From a virus, in the IMG/VR virus record IMGVR_UViG_3300011126_000077, positions 1 to 20,686 of that record: a stretch of 20,686 bases of DNA; one strand, written 5' to 3'. The notes under the pieces were generated by a model, which saw nothing but the letters and a program-made list of their open reading frames with translations, was not told the DNA's origin and ran no database searches. The position numbers were made by a program, and so were the translations under genes. Positions within the stretch are counted from its first letter, which is position 1. Each line of letters starts with the position of its first letter. This document shows, piece after piece, positions 6,011-11,302 of this stretch.

Positions 6011-6186
6011 TTTGCTAATCTCACTCTGATAGTTTTATTGTTGGTTACTGTGTAATTGCATGTTGAGCCTTCCCATGTGTGCCGCTTAACGTGTGGAAAG
6101 TCTCGCTGGTGCTTCTCAGCCCATAGATAAGCCTCACGCCTCTGGTTAAGGCTCAGGCCATCAGGGATAACGGTTATTGATTTCAT
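6007..6186 (-). CDS. Small phage protein (59 aa)
   Basis: Reads MKSITVIPDGLSLNQRREAY, then LWAEKHQRDFPHVKRHTWEG, ending TIRVRLAK. The frame overlaps the preceding gene by 26 nt and its TGA overlaps the MazG-like ATG (ATGA). The ribosome binding site is weak (GATAGAAG), consistent with coupled translation. Basic (rich in K, R and H) with no recognised family. Confidence 0.65.
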   Translation of the reverse strand: MKSITVIPDGLSLNQRREAYLWAEKHQRDFPHVKRHTWEGSTCNYTVTNNKTIRVRLAK

Positions 6187-6418
6187 TACTTCTATCCCTT
6201 ACACAAATTGAGGCGCAACCGCCTTTTGTTTTCTTGGCTGACGCAGCATAAAATTTATTGGAATATACGCATCCATCAGTGCTTACGTCGCCGCTTTGTA
6301 TCTCTTTGTTGTACCGATTGAATACAGACCACCCGAACTGCATCATATCTGGAGTCATTGGCTGTCTTGACCATATCTTCACTGATTGACATGGTTTTTC
6401 TTTGTTAAAGTAGCTCAT
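6161..6418 (-). CDS. Hypothetical phage protein (85 aa)
   Basis: Begins MSYFNKEKPCQSVKIWSRQP and ends ICVRDRSNEINNRYP. It overlaps the rusA stop by ATGA and the downstream 59-aa gene by 26 nt, so it sits in a continuous translational chain. Four cysteines (including KPC, DGCVY, GGCASIC) could hold a metal but do not form a clear ribbon. Function not recognised. Confidence 0.7.
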   Translation of the reverse strand: MSYFNKEKPCQSVKIWSRQPMTPDMMQFGWSVFNRYNKEIQSGDVSTDGCVYSNKFYAASAKKTKGGCASICVRDRSNEINNRYP

Positions 6419-6789
6419 TCCATCACCTCGATTTTAACTAGAACATTTCCGCCCTTAACCTTTTCACCTTTTACGATCGTAAGCTTGTGAACCTGGTTGT
6501 CGTCGGCGTAAAAATTAGCATTAGATAGCGCGTCCATAATTCCCTTAGTGCGATTATCTACATCGTATCTTGCAAGTGTTGGCGGGTTTAACGTTAGGTG
6601 CATATAGAGCTTTACGCCTTCTGGTATTCTCTCGTCGTAGATTCCGATCTCTTTTAGGTAATACTCCATATTTTTGGCGTACTCGCGAGCCTTTGCGCCT
6701 TTGATAATTCGAACACATTTACCCATTTTTATCGGCTGATGATAATGATTTAAAGTCGGAGGCCACGGCATTGTGAATTCATAAGTCAT
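6415..6789 (-). CDS. rusA: RusA family Holliday junction resolvase (124 aa)
   Basis: Cuts four-way DNA junctions during phage recombination. It has the RusA opening MPWPPTLNHYHQ and the catalytic block DVDNRTKGIMDALSNANFYADD. D76, D78 and D97 keep the spacing of the E. coli RusA aspartates (70, 72 and 91), and K82 matches its K76. Length is normal for the family. It overlaps the Ref-like gene by 11 nt. It works on intermediates that the ERF and SSB proteins of the opposite arm would create. Confidence 0.95.
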   Translation of the reverse strand: MTYEFTMPWPPTLNHYHQPIKMGKCVRIIKGAKAREYAKNMEYYLKEIGIYDERIPEGVKLYMHLTLNPPTLARYDVDNRTKGIMDALSNANFYADDNQVHKLTIVKGEKVKGGNVLVKIEVME

Positions 6790-7072
6790 TTACTAACTCC
6801 AAAGTAAGTTTTAGTAATTCTTTCTCAGTGCCAAAATTGGCCTCCCAGGTTTTGCGGCCAGCATGTACAGCTACACCGTGACCACCTGTTCTGTGGTGAA
6901 TGTGGCAAAGCGGTATAACCTCATAGTTACTAGCGCGCTTCCCCATTGCTCCATTACCTATGTGGTGAATCTCTGGCGCTGACTCCAGGCCAGCCATTCG
7001 GCAAACTATGCAGCCTAGTGATGCAACCTTGCTCATGTGAAACCTTTCTTTTGCGGTACTTTTGTTTTTCAT
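6779..7072 (-). CDS. Ref-like HNH endonuclease (97 aa)
   Basis: C21 and C24 (GCIVC), then IHHIGNGAMGKRASNYEVIP, CHIHH and FEANFG-like WEANFG near residue 80. This is the pattern of the P1 Ref / RecA-dependent nuclease group of HNH proteins: a zinc pair, an H-H motif, a GMGxRA turn and IPLCxxHH. P1 Ref cuts DNA at sites where RecA has formed a displacement loop. Whether RecA dependence applies here cannot be told from sequence; an ordinary HNH nuclease is the alternative. Overlaps both neighbours. Confidence 0.82.
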   Translation of the reverse strand: MKNKSTAKERFHMSKVASLGCIVCRMAGLESAPEIHHIGNGAMGKRASNYEVIPLCHIHHRTGGHGVAVHAGRKTWEANFGTEKELLKLTLELVNDL

Positions 7073-7308
7073 AAGTCTGCATCATCCATTTTCTTAGTTA
7101 TAGCCGCCCTTCTTCTAGCTGCTAACGCTCTCTTTTCCTTTGTACTAGGAATCAAGAAAGACATCTCGCCGTTTTCATACATCTTGCTTCTAACGTACTC
7201 AAGGTCTTCATACTCTTGCTTTCCTAGTTGTGGGTATTCGATTGGCTCCCTGCCATAGCGCTCTGCTATAAGCTGTTTAAAAAACTTTGATGGTTGATAA
7301 AATGCCAT
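7069..7308 (-). CDS. First gene of the leftward operon, unknown (79 aa)
   Basis: Starts MAFYQPSKFFKQLIAERYGR and ends with a basic tail (STKEKRALAARRRAAITKKM). ATG at 7308 has AGGAG and a leader of about 25 nt from the strong promoter TTGACC-17-TATATT. The stop overlaps the Ref-like start by ATGA. No family recognised. Its position as the first early gene and its basic C-terminus would fit a DNA- or RNA-binding regulator, but this is inference only. Confidence 0.75.
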   Translation of the reverse strand: MAFYQPSKFFKQLIAERYGREPIEYPQLGKQEYEDLEYVRSKMYENGEMSFLIPSTKEKRALAARRRAAITKKMDDADL

Positions 7309-7325
7309 TTATTTTCTCCTGGGTA

Positions 7326-7368
7326 TTTACTATTTATTAAATATACGTATACTTAGTCACAAGGTCAA
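7326..7368. promoter_or_regulatory. Overlapping face-to-face early promoters, left and right
   Basis: Leftward: TTGACC (plus GGTCAA 7363-7368), 17 bp, TATATT (plus 7340-7345). Rightward: TTTACT (7326-7331), 16 bp, TATACT (7348-7353). The two -10 boxes are separated by CG and form a near-palindrome around ATACGTAT (7343-7350). Each promoter's -35 lies in the other's initial transcribed region, so both cannot be used at once. This is the only divergent control point between the two arms. Confidence 0.72.
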
Positions 7369-7385
7369 CAAATAAAGGTGTTTTA

Positions 7386-7613
7386 ATGAAAAAGAAAAAC
7401 AAAGTTCCTCTAACCATGGTTATGAGTCCAGAAGGTAAAAAGCGCGCGCAGAAGACAGCTAAAAAGCTTGATGTTTCTTTGAGCGTTCTATCTGAGGCGG
7501 CTCTGAAAAGGCTAAGTGATGAGCACGACTTCATCAAGGAGAGTGCAGAACTGCAAGGCAAGACGCCTGAAGAGTTGGAGATTGAGTTTATAAAATTTTG
7601 GGGGTTAGAATGA
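7386..7613 (+). CDS. Putative ribbon-helix-helix-type protein (75 aa)
   Basis: Opens KKKNKVPLTMVMSPEGKKRA and continues QKTAKKLDVSLSVLSEAALKRL: a strand with basic residues, a helix, the turn DVSLS and a second helix, in the RHH layout. The C-terminal 25 residues are acidic (ELQGKTPEELEIEFIKFWGLE). It is the first gene of the rightward operon beside the divergent promoter, where a regulator such as Arc or Mnt would sit. Its stop overlaps the ERF start (ATGA). RHH membership is likely but less clear than for the gene at 4731. Confidence 0.7.
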   Translation: MKKKNKVPLTMVMSPEGKKRAQKTAKKLDVSLSVLSEAALKRLSDEHDFIKESAELQGKTPEELEIEFIKFWGLE

Positions 7614-8167
7614 GCGACTTGCAAAAAGCTTTGTCTGTTATCCAGCAAAGCCTTAACGCACCAAAGAATCAATACAATAGCTTTGGTAAATACAATTACA
7701 GGAACTGTGAAGACATACTTATGGCGCTAAAACCGCTACTTGGTGAATGTGTTCTAGTGATTAATGACGAGGTTGTGGCTGTTGGTGATCGCATCTATGT
7801 GAAAGCCACTGCAACAATCAAGCTTGGCAGCGATTCAGAATCTGCCACGGCATACGCTAGGGAGTCGCTAACAAAGAAAGGTATGGATGACGGGCAGATA
7901 ACAGGATCAACAAGCTCGTACGCCAGAAAGTACGCGCTAAACGGATTGCTTCTTATTGACGACAATAAAGACGCTGATTCGCAAAAGCCACCTATAAGCA
8001 GTGCCGCGTCAGCCAAAACAAATCCAGACGTCGATTTGATACTTGACGCGATAAAGCGCAATGATGACGGGTTTGTTAAGCAAAACTGGACTGGAGTTAT
8101 TGCGGCTCAGTGGGGTAACCTGCCACCAGCAAGCACAGAAACACTAAACAAAATGTATAACCATTAA
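7610..8167 (+). CDS. erf: ERF family single-strand annealing recombinase (185 aa)
   Basis: Anneals complementary single strands for phage recombination and genome circularisation. Typical ERF blocks are visible: NSFGKYNYRNCEDILMALKPLL near residues 23-44, then GQITGSTSSYARKYALNGLL and DDNKDAD near residues 95-125. ATG at 7610 follows GGGGG and overlaps the previous stop; upstream in-frame codons to 7598 are not needed. A variable linker and a short C-terminal helical domain follow. Its neighbours SSB, RusA and Ref-like nuclease form a complete recombination set. Confidence 0.93.
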   Translation: MSDLQKALSVIQQSLNAPKNQYNSFGKYNYRNCEDILMALKPLLGECVLVINDEVVAVGDRIYVKATATIKLGSDSESATAYARESLTKKGMDDGQITGSTSSYARKYALNGLLLIDDNKDADSQKPPISSAASAKTNPDVDLILDAIKRNDDGFVKQNWTGVIAAQWGNLPPASTETLNKMYNH

Positions 8168-8180
8168 TCGGAGATAAAAA

Positions 8181-8654
8181 ATGTCACACACTATCGTAGG
8201 TAAGCTAAACAAAGACGCTCGCCAGTTCCAGGCTGGAGAATCAACTGGTTTCGGCGTTCGACTTGGAGTTAAGTTTCGCGACCCAAAGACAAAGCAAGAC
8301 GAGTGGACAAATTACCAAGCTGTAATTTTTGCCAAGTCACTAGGGCAGATTCAGTTTTATCAAAATGTACTTGTAGCTGGATCAATTATCGAGGTCTCAG
8401 CAGAGCAGTTGAAGATCGACCAATTCAACGGAGACAATGGCACAGTGCTTTCAATCGACATGCTTAACGCAAGACTTGGTTTTGTTCATAGCACTAATGA
8501 CGTCCAGCAACAGCAGGGCGGATATAACAGCCAGCCTCAGCAGGTGCCACAGCAACAGCATCAGGTGCCACAGCAACAAGGTGGCTACCATAGCCAACCA
8601 CAGCAAGGTTACAACCAGCCACAACAAGGCGGATACAACCAAGGCCGAGGCTAG
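8181..8654 (+). CDS. ssb: Single-stranded DNA-binding protein with Q/G/Y-rich tail (157 aa)
   Basis: Residues 1-105 form an OB-fold SSB domain (GKLNKDARQFQAG, VRLGVKFRDPKTK, NYQAVIFAKSLG, VAGSIIEVSAEQLKIDQFNG). From about residue 109 the tail is almost only Q, G, P, Y, N and H with repeats such as VPQQQ and QGGYN, and ends GYNQGRG. The conserved acidic tip (DDDIPF type), through which most SSBs recruit partners, is missing. No frameshift restoring such a tip is evident. The ribosome binding site is CGGAG. Last gene of the rightward early unit before an accessory promoter. Confidence 0.93.
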   Translation: MSHTIVGKLNKDARQFQAGESTGFGVRLGVKFRDPKTKQDEWTNYQAVIFAKSLGQIQFYQNVLVAGSIIEVSAEQLKIDQFNGDNGTVLSIDMLNARLGFVHSTNDVQQQQGGYNSQPQQVPQQQHQVPQQQGGYHSQPQQGYNQPQQGGYNQGRG

Positions 8655-8659
8655 TTACT

Positions 8660-8699
8660 AACTGGTCAGACCACACCCACCATCTGATAGTGCTAACAT
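8660..8699 (+). promoter_or_regulatory. Accessory-cassette promoter copy 3
   Basis: AACTGGTCAGACCACAC begins 5 nt after the ssb stop; the dyad is at 8663-8673. TAACAT (8694-8699) lies 17 bp after CCACAC and is preceded by TGC, an extended -10. Predicted start near 8706, about 19 nt before the ATG at 8725. An inverted repeat CTGATAG (8684-8690) / CTATCAG (8703-8709) spans the -10. Confidence 0.7.
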
Positions 8700-8724
8700 A
8701 GGCTATCAGTTGATGGAGATGAAT

Positions 8725-8904
8725 ATGAAACCGTTATACCAAAGCGAAGTTGCAGCAATAATGAAAAAAGAAGTCCCAATGTTGCTGCATAAGAGAATAG
8801 CAGAGCTTGAGAGCGCAATCGAAAAGGCGTTATTTCATGGTGACCTGCCATGTGACACCTATCAAGATTTGACCGAAACACTAAATAAAGGCATTGAGTT
8901 ATGA
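8725..8904 (+). CDS. Small phage protein (59 aa)
   Basis: Reads MKPLYQSEVAAIMKKEVPML and ends TETLNKGIEL; mostly helical with a charged middle (HKRIAELESAIEKALFHG). ATG at 8725 has GGAG 7 nt upstream. It follows promoter copy 3 with a leader of about 19 nt, and its TGA overlaps the next ATG. No family recognised. Confidence 0.7.
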   Translation: MKPLYQSEVAAIMKKEVPMLLHKRIAELESAIEKALFHGDLPCDTYQDLTETLNKGIEL

Positions 8905-9005
8905 AGGATCACATTAAATCAAACGCAGACATTTACTGGCTTATCACGGCTATCGCTGTTGGCTGTGGTGTTATCGATGCGACTCTAGGAGGGTTAGGGC
9001 TATGA
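8901..9005 (+). CDS. 34-aa single-pass membrane microprotein
   Basis: Reads MKDHIKSNADIYWLITAIAV and continues GCGVIDATLGGLGL. Residues about 11-30 make one hydrophobic helix after a charged N-terminus. Start and stop overlap both neighbours (ATGA type), which supports translation. No holin family recognised; function unknown. Confidence 0.6.
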   Translation: MKDHIKSNADIYWLITAIAVGCGVIDATLGGLGL

Positions 9006-9292
9006 TCCCAGATGGAGCAACTCACAAACTAAAGCCTGAGCACTTATACGGAGCCTTCCCTGAGTACATTAAGATTGTTGATGACAGGGTTTACAGCTTT
9101 AACTCGATTTCAGGCGAGTGGTGGCGAGACATTAATATTGAAAACTTTTTAGATTATTACGATGAGATTGAGGATTTAACAGAGACGCCAGAAGAAAAGG
9201 AAATCTTCGACAACTGGCCAAGCGAGAGAAGGATAGACATCATCGCAACGAACGGTAACACTGGAGAGCACTATTGCGATAGTAAAGAATAG
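9002..9292 (+). CDS. Acidic phage protein (96 aa)
   Basis: Begins MIPDGATHKLKPEHLYGAFP; beta-strand-like YIKIVDDRVYSFNSISGEWW, then a strongly acidic part (DYYDEIEDLTETPEEKEIFD). A ribosome binding site GGAGGG is inside the preceding microprotein. The IPDGATH opening and WW motif resemble small hypothetical phage proteins without known role. Last gene before a terminator. Confidence 0.75.
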   Translation: MIPDGATHKLKPEHLYGAFPEYIKIVDDRVYSFNSISGEWWRDINIENFLDYYDEIEDLTETPEEKEIFDNWPSERRIDIIATNGNTGEHYCDSKE

Positions 9293-9332
9293 CTGCGATA
9301 ATCATGTCGCAATCATCTCTCCAATCTCCTTT

Positions 9333-9358
9333 ACCTCCTTAACAGGGGGTATTTTTTT
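9333..9358 (+). terminator. Intrinsic terminator
   Basis: ACCTCC (9333-9338), loop TTAACA, GGGGGT (9345-9350), one G-T pair, then A and seven T (9352-9358). It ends the unit from promoter copy 3, 11 bp before promoter copy 6. Between 9293 and the hairpin only a short inverted repeat (TGCGA 9294-9298 / TCGCA 9307-9311) is seen. Confidence 0.78.
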
Positions 9359-9368
9359 ACCTACACAT

Positions 9369-9408
9369 AACTGGTCGTACCACATAGCAGCGATTTAACT
9401 GATACCAT
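9369..9408 (+). promoter_or_regulatory. Accessory-cassette promoter copy 6 (diverged)
   Basis: AACTGGTCGTACCACAT differs from the other copies at two bases in the centre, breaking the dyad slightly. TACCAT (9403-9408) lies at the same 17-bp spacing and is preceded by TGA (extended -10). Unlike copies 1, 2, 3 and 5, no well-formed gene starts about 20 nt downstream; the first supported frame is at 9541. It would transcribe the structured region at 9697-9966. Confidence 0.55.
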
Positions 9409-9488
9409 TAGATTGTCAGGTGAGAGCTAAAAGGCAGATAAAGGCACTGCTCAATGTAAACGCTAATTAAACAGGTGTTTTTAAATTA

Positions 9489-9518
9489 TTGACTGTAAGT
9501 AAGTAATTGATGTATTTT
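9489..9518 (+). promoter_or_regulatory. Possible sigma-70-type promoter upstream of the 46-aa gene
   Basis: TTGACT (9489-9494) with TGTATT (9511-9516, 16 bp) or TATTTT (9513-9518, 18 bp). It lies in an AT-rich gap (9409-9540) in which no convincing gene is seen, only a 16-codon GTG frame at 9420 without a ribosome binding site. Confidence 0.35.
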
Positions 9519-9540
9519 TGGCTTAAGGGGGTGGCGAACA

Positions 9541-9681
9541 ATGTTTATATCGCTTATCGTCCTAATTTACTTCCTTTACGGCTTGAAGGAAGTTATAGAG
9601 AAAATGTCGCATGGGACACGACCATGCATCGTGCTACATTCGCAAAAAGGCGAAATTAGCGCAGAGGTTTGGACTCTGTAG
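9541..9681 (+). CDS. 46-aa membrane microprotein
   Basis: Reads MFISLIVLIYFLYGLKEVIE, then KMSHGTRPCIVLHSQKGEIS and AEVWTL. Residues 2-14 are hydrophobic and would insert in the membrane; the rest is soluble with a CIVL beta segment. GGGGGTGG lies about 7 nt upstream. No family recognised; stands alone before the structured non-coding region. Confidence 0.5.
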   Translation: MFISLIVLIYFLYGLKEVIEKMSHGTRPCIVLHSQKGEISAEVWTL

Positions 9682-9696
9682 GTGCTGAATCAAGCC

Positions 9697-9966
9697 ATGA
9701 AAAGTGCCTCTCACATGAGAGGACATATTTTTAAGGTGTTTGAACAGTCGCCCGATGAGAACGAAGTGTTGTGCACGACACGGATACTGTATAGCGGTTA
9801 TGGCTGCGCCGCTTGAGACACCTTAACAATGTGATAATTGCAACGCTCTACATGGTTGCTCACATTTGCGGTAAAACCAACCGAAAGCGAGGTGGTCCGT
9901 TCTTGACTCCAGAATAGATGGGGCAGCAATCAGACCATAGATTGCAAGCTAAGCAACCCTGAGAAG
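9697..9966 (+). ncRNA. Candidate structured non-coding RNA
   Basis: Dense with paired segments and more GC-rich than its surroundings. Hairpin 9707-9722 (CCTCTC/GAGAGG). Helix A 9731-9739 with 9818-9826 (nine pairs) closes a three-way arrangement: helix B 9744-9748/9786-9790 with hairpin C 9766-9771/9776-9781 inside, and hairpin D 9793-9797/9809-9813. Next, helix E 9828-9834/9860-9866 stacked on F 9840-9844/9855-9859; then G 9876-9882/9891-9896 and H 9926-9931/9940-9945. A 39-codon frame (9697-9816) overlaps but lacks a good ribosome binding site. Strand is chosen from the flanking promoter and genes; no known RNA family is recognised. The stretch 9967-10002 holds only the ribosome binding site of the next gene. 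Confidence 0.5.
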
Positions 9967-10002
9967 CGTAGCGAGGCATTCACTTTAACTAACGAGGTAT
10001 TT

Positions 10003-10092
10003 ATGACAGACCCAGTAACTTTGCCAGACGAGCCAATTGCAGAAACTCAAGGTGGCGCATCTAAGCCACCTAAAGAGCAAGACGAGAAATAA
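10003..10092 (+). CDS. 29-aa acidic, proline-rich peptide
   Basis: Reads MTDPVTLPDEPIAETQGGAS and ends KPPKEQDEK. GAGG lies 5 nt upstream, and the stop is 2 nt before the next gene. Likely disordered. The good ribosome binding site and the tight spacing suggest a translated leader or small partner of the membrane protein that follows. Confidence 0.55.
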   Translation: MTDPVTLPDEPIAETQGGASKPPKEQDEK

Positions 10093-10094
10093 AG

Positions 10095-10589
10095 ATGCTT
10101 GAGTTTAGTGCTAGCCAAAACGTTAGCCTAAGCATGATTTTTATGGCTGCCTATCTGGCGGCCTTTTTATTTTCATCAGGCAAGGATATTGTATATGCGT
10201 TTGGCGCTAGCATCGCGTGTCAATGCTATGGGTTGTCACCACTGTATAACTACACTCTAGAAGTGAACCCATCCCTAGTGTTCTTAATTTATGCATCGAT
10301 CTACTTTACAGCAATCAGATTCCTATCAACCTATAAAGTTATAGCGGCTTGTTTTATAATGGCATTATTCGAGGGGTTAATGTACAAGGCTTATCTAAAT
10401 GAACTCGGCAACAAAGGGATTGAGGATGGCTTGTACTACAATTACGAATACATTGTTACACTGCTTCATCTTGCTATTCTGTTTTCGCTGGTTCGCTGGA
10501 ATGTCGTACGATCCGCTAATCGGTTTTTTCGTGACAATATACTGCTCCCTTTCCTGCATCAACGCCTTCTTTTGCCTTTTAGAGGCTAG
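10095..10589 (+). CDS. Multi-pass membrane protein (164 aa)
   Basis: At least four hydrophobic helices: about residues 12-28 (MIFMAAYLAAFLFSS), 34-46, 60-75 (LVFLIYASIYFTAIRFL), 79-95 (VIAACFIMALFEGLMY) and 119-133 (YIVTLLHLAILFSLV), with a basic C-terminus. No family recognised. With a 48-aa membrane frame nested in its end and a coiled-coil membrane protein next, it may be part of a lysis or membrane-remodelling cassette, though the endolysin is encoded elsewhere (1-148). Confidence 0.65.
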   Translation: MLEFSASQNVSLSMIFMAAYLAAFLFSSGKDIVYAFGASIACQCYGLSPLYNYTLEVNPSLVFLIYASIYFTAIRFLSTYKVIAACFIMALFEGLMYKAYLNELGNKGIEDGLYYNYEYIVTLLHLAILFSLVRWNVVRSANRFFRDNILLPFLHQRLLLPFRG

Positions 10590-10647
10590 ACGGGCTACAA
10601 TAAAAAAAGAAAAGATAGTTTCCAGGATTAAAAATGGCAGAAAGTGA
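10501..10647 (+). CDS. Overlapping small membrane protein (48 aa)
   Basis: In a different frame from the preceding gene, sharing 89 nt with it: MSYDPLIGFFVTIYCSLSCI, then NAFFCLLEAR and a basic tail KKEKIVSRIKNGRK. One transmembrane helix (about residues 6-28) followed by positive charges, a single-pass membrane layout. Its end overlaps the next gene by 14 nt. The ribosome binding site is weak (CTGGA), so coupling to the upstream gene would be needed. Confidence 0.5.
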   Translation: MSYDPLIGFFVTIYCSLSCINAFFCLLEARRATIKKEKIVSRIKNGRK

Positions 10648-10957
10648 CTATAGAATCTTAATTACAGAGATGCGGGCCGACCAAAAGGCAAACTTTGAGT
10701 CTAACACTAGGGTCGCAAAAGAGCTTTCAAGCGTTGCAAAAGAGCTTCACGCAATAGGCAAGGCATTCTCTGCTCAGACTGTAATAGTTGAGAACCTATC
10801 GACACGAGTTGCAGACCACGAAAAGAGAATCAGAGCTGCAGAAGACGCGGTCATTGCCGACAGGCCGTTCAAAGAGATAAGAGGCTGGATATTAAAGGGC
10901 GCTATAACATTTATGGTTGCCGGAATACTTGGCGCAGCGTTTATCGTAAACAAGTAA
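10634..10957 (+). CDS. Coiled-coil protein with C-terminal membrane anchor, XhlA-like layout (107 aa)
   Basis: Residues about 5-75 are predicted coiled coil (RVAKELSSVAKELHAIGKAF, VENLSTRVADHEKRIRAAED), then one transmembrane helix (about 89-104, AITFMVAGILGAAFIV). This is the layout of XhlA-type lysis accessory proteins and of small phage membrane proteins upstream of endolysins. Membership is by layout only. Its TAA stop is immediately followed by promoter copy 4, with which the stop shares bases. Confidence 0.7.
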   Translation: MAESDYRILITEMRADQKANFESNTRVAKELSSVAKELHAIGKAFSAQTVIVENLSTRVADHEKRIRAAEDAVIADRPFKEIRGWILKGAITFMVAGILGAAFIVNK

Positions 10958-10995
10958 CTGGTCAGACCACATTAACAACAAAAGCCTGATACTAT
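10956..10995 (+). promoter_or_regulatory. Accessory-cassette promoter copy 4
   Basis: AACTGGTCAGACCACAT starts within the TAA stop of the preceding gene; the dyad is at 10959-10969. TACTAT (10990-10995) is 17 bp after CCACAT and preceded by TGA (extended -10). Predicted start near 11002, about 31 nt before the GTG at 11033. The -10 is inside the stem of the terminator at 10985-11013. Confidence 0.7.
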
Positions 10996-11013
10996 CACTG
11001 TATCGGGTTTTTT
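10985..11013 (+). terminator. Intrinsic terminator overlapping a promoter
   Basis: CCTGATAC (10985-10992), loop TATCACT, GTATCGGG (11000-11007), eight pairs with one wobble, then six T (11008-11013). It ends transcripts from upstream. RNA started by promoter copy 4 would begin inside the 3' arm and so would not form the hairpin. Confidence 0.85.
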
Positions 11014-11032
11014 CGTTTAAGGAGATGTATAG

Positions 11033-11263
11033 GTGAATTACGATAATATTATGCTTATTATTATGGTAGCAGGGATATTTATTTTCTTAATGTCTATTTT
11101 TAGCAGTGTAATCAAGATTTTTATTGTCAACCCATTACTGTGCGCGATTATAGGCCACAAGTTTGAAGAGGCGGCATCCCTTGATGATGGAGATGTATTG
11201 ATGCAATGTAGCAGATGTTACAAATGCAAGTTTGAAAAGGATATTAGCAATGTACGAGGATGA
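11033..11263 (+). CDS. Membrane protein with CxxC tail (76 aa)
   Basis: GTG start with GGAG 8 nt upstream. Residues about 6-35 are hydrophobic (IMLIIMVAGIFIFLMSIFSS and on), followed by GHKFEEAASLDDGDVLMQCS and CYKCKFEK. CSRCYKC could hold zinc with H42. The GHK...C-x2-C pattern resembles small DUF-type proteins found with prophages. First gene of the cassette driven by promoter copy 4. Confidence 0.75.
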   Translation: MNYDNIMLIIMVAGIFIFLMSIFSSVIKIFIVNPLLCAIIGHKFEEAASLDDGDVLMQCSRCYKCKFEKDISNVRG

Positions 11264-11294
11264 GACTGAGTATTTTGGCGAAGATTATAAATAG
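11250..11294 (+). CDS. Possible 14-aa acidic peptide
   Basis: MYEDETEYFGEDYK, start preceded by AAAAGGATATT at usable spacing and overlapping the end of the previous gene. It fills the gap to the next gene, whose GGAG follows its stop. Short length means it could easily be chance. Confidence 0.3.
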   Translation: MYEDETEYFGEDYK

Positions 11295-11302
11295 GAGCTG
11301 GA

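Noticed and set aside
8437-8676. Long open frames in other phases over the SSB tail
   Set aside because: They arise from the CAG/CAA-rich repeats of the Q-rich tail; no ribosome binding sites or coupling.
9420-9470. A 16-codon GTG frame just after promoter copy 6
   Set aside because: Only about 5 nt from the predicted transcript start and no ribosome binding site.
9744-9790. Hammerhead ribozyme-like layout (stem, CGATGAG, GAA, hairpin, then stem)
   Set aside because: The order of stems recalls a hammerhead, but the core has CCGATGA instead of CTGATGA, stem II would be one base pair with a 2-nt loop, and the cleavage position would be G, which is inactive.
9697-9816. A 39-codon open frame (MKSASHMRGHIFKVFEQSPD and on)
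   Set aside because: No ribosome binding site at proper distance and it lies in a region of strong RNA pairing. Kept as an alternative reading of the structured-RNA candidate.
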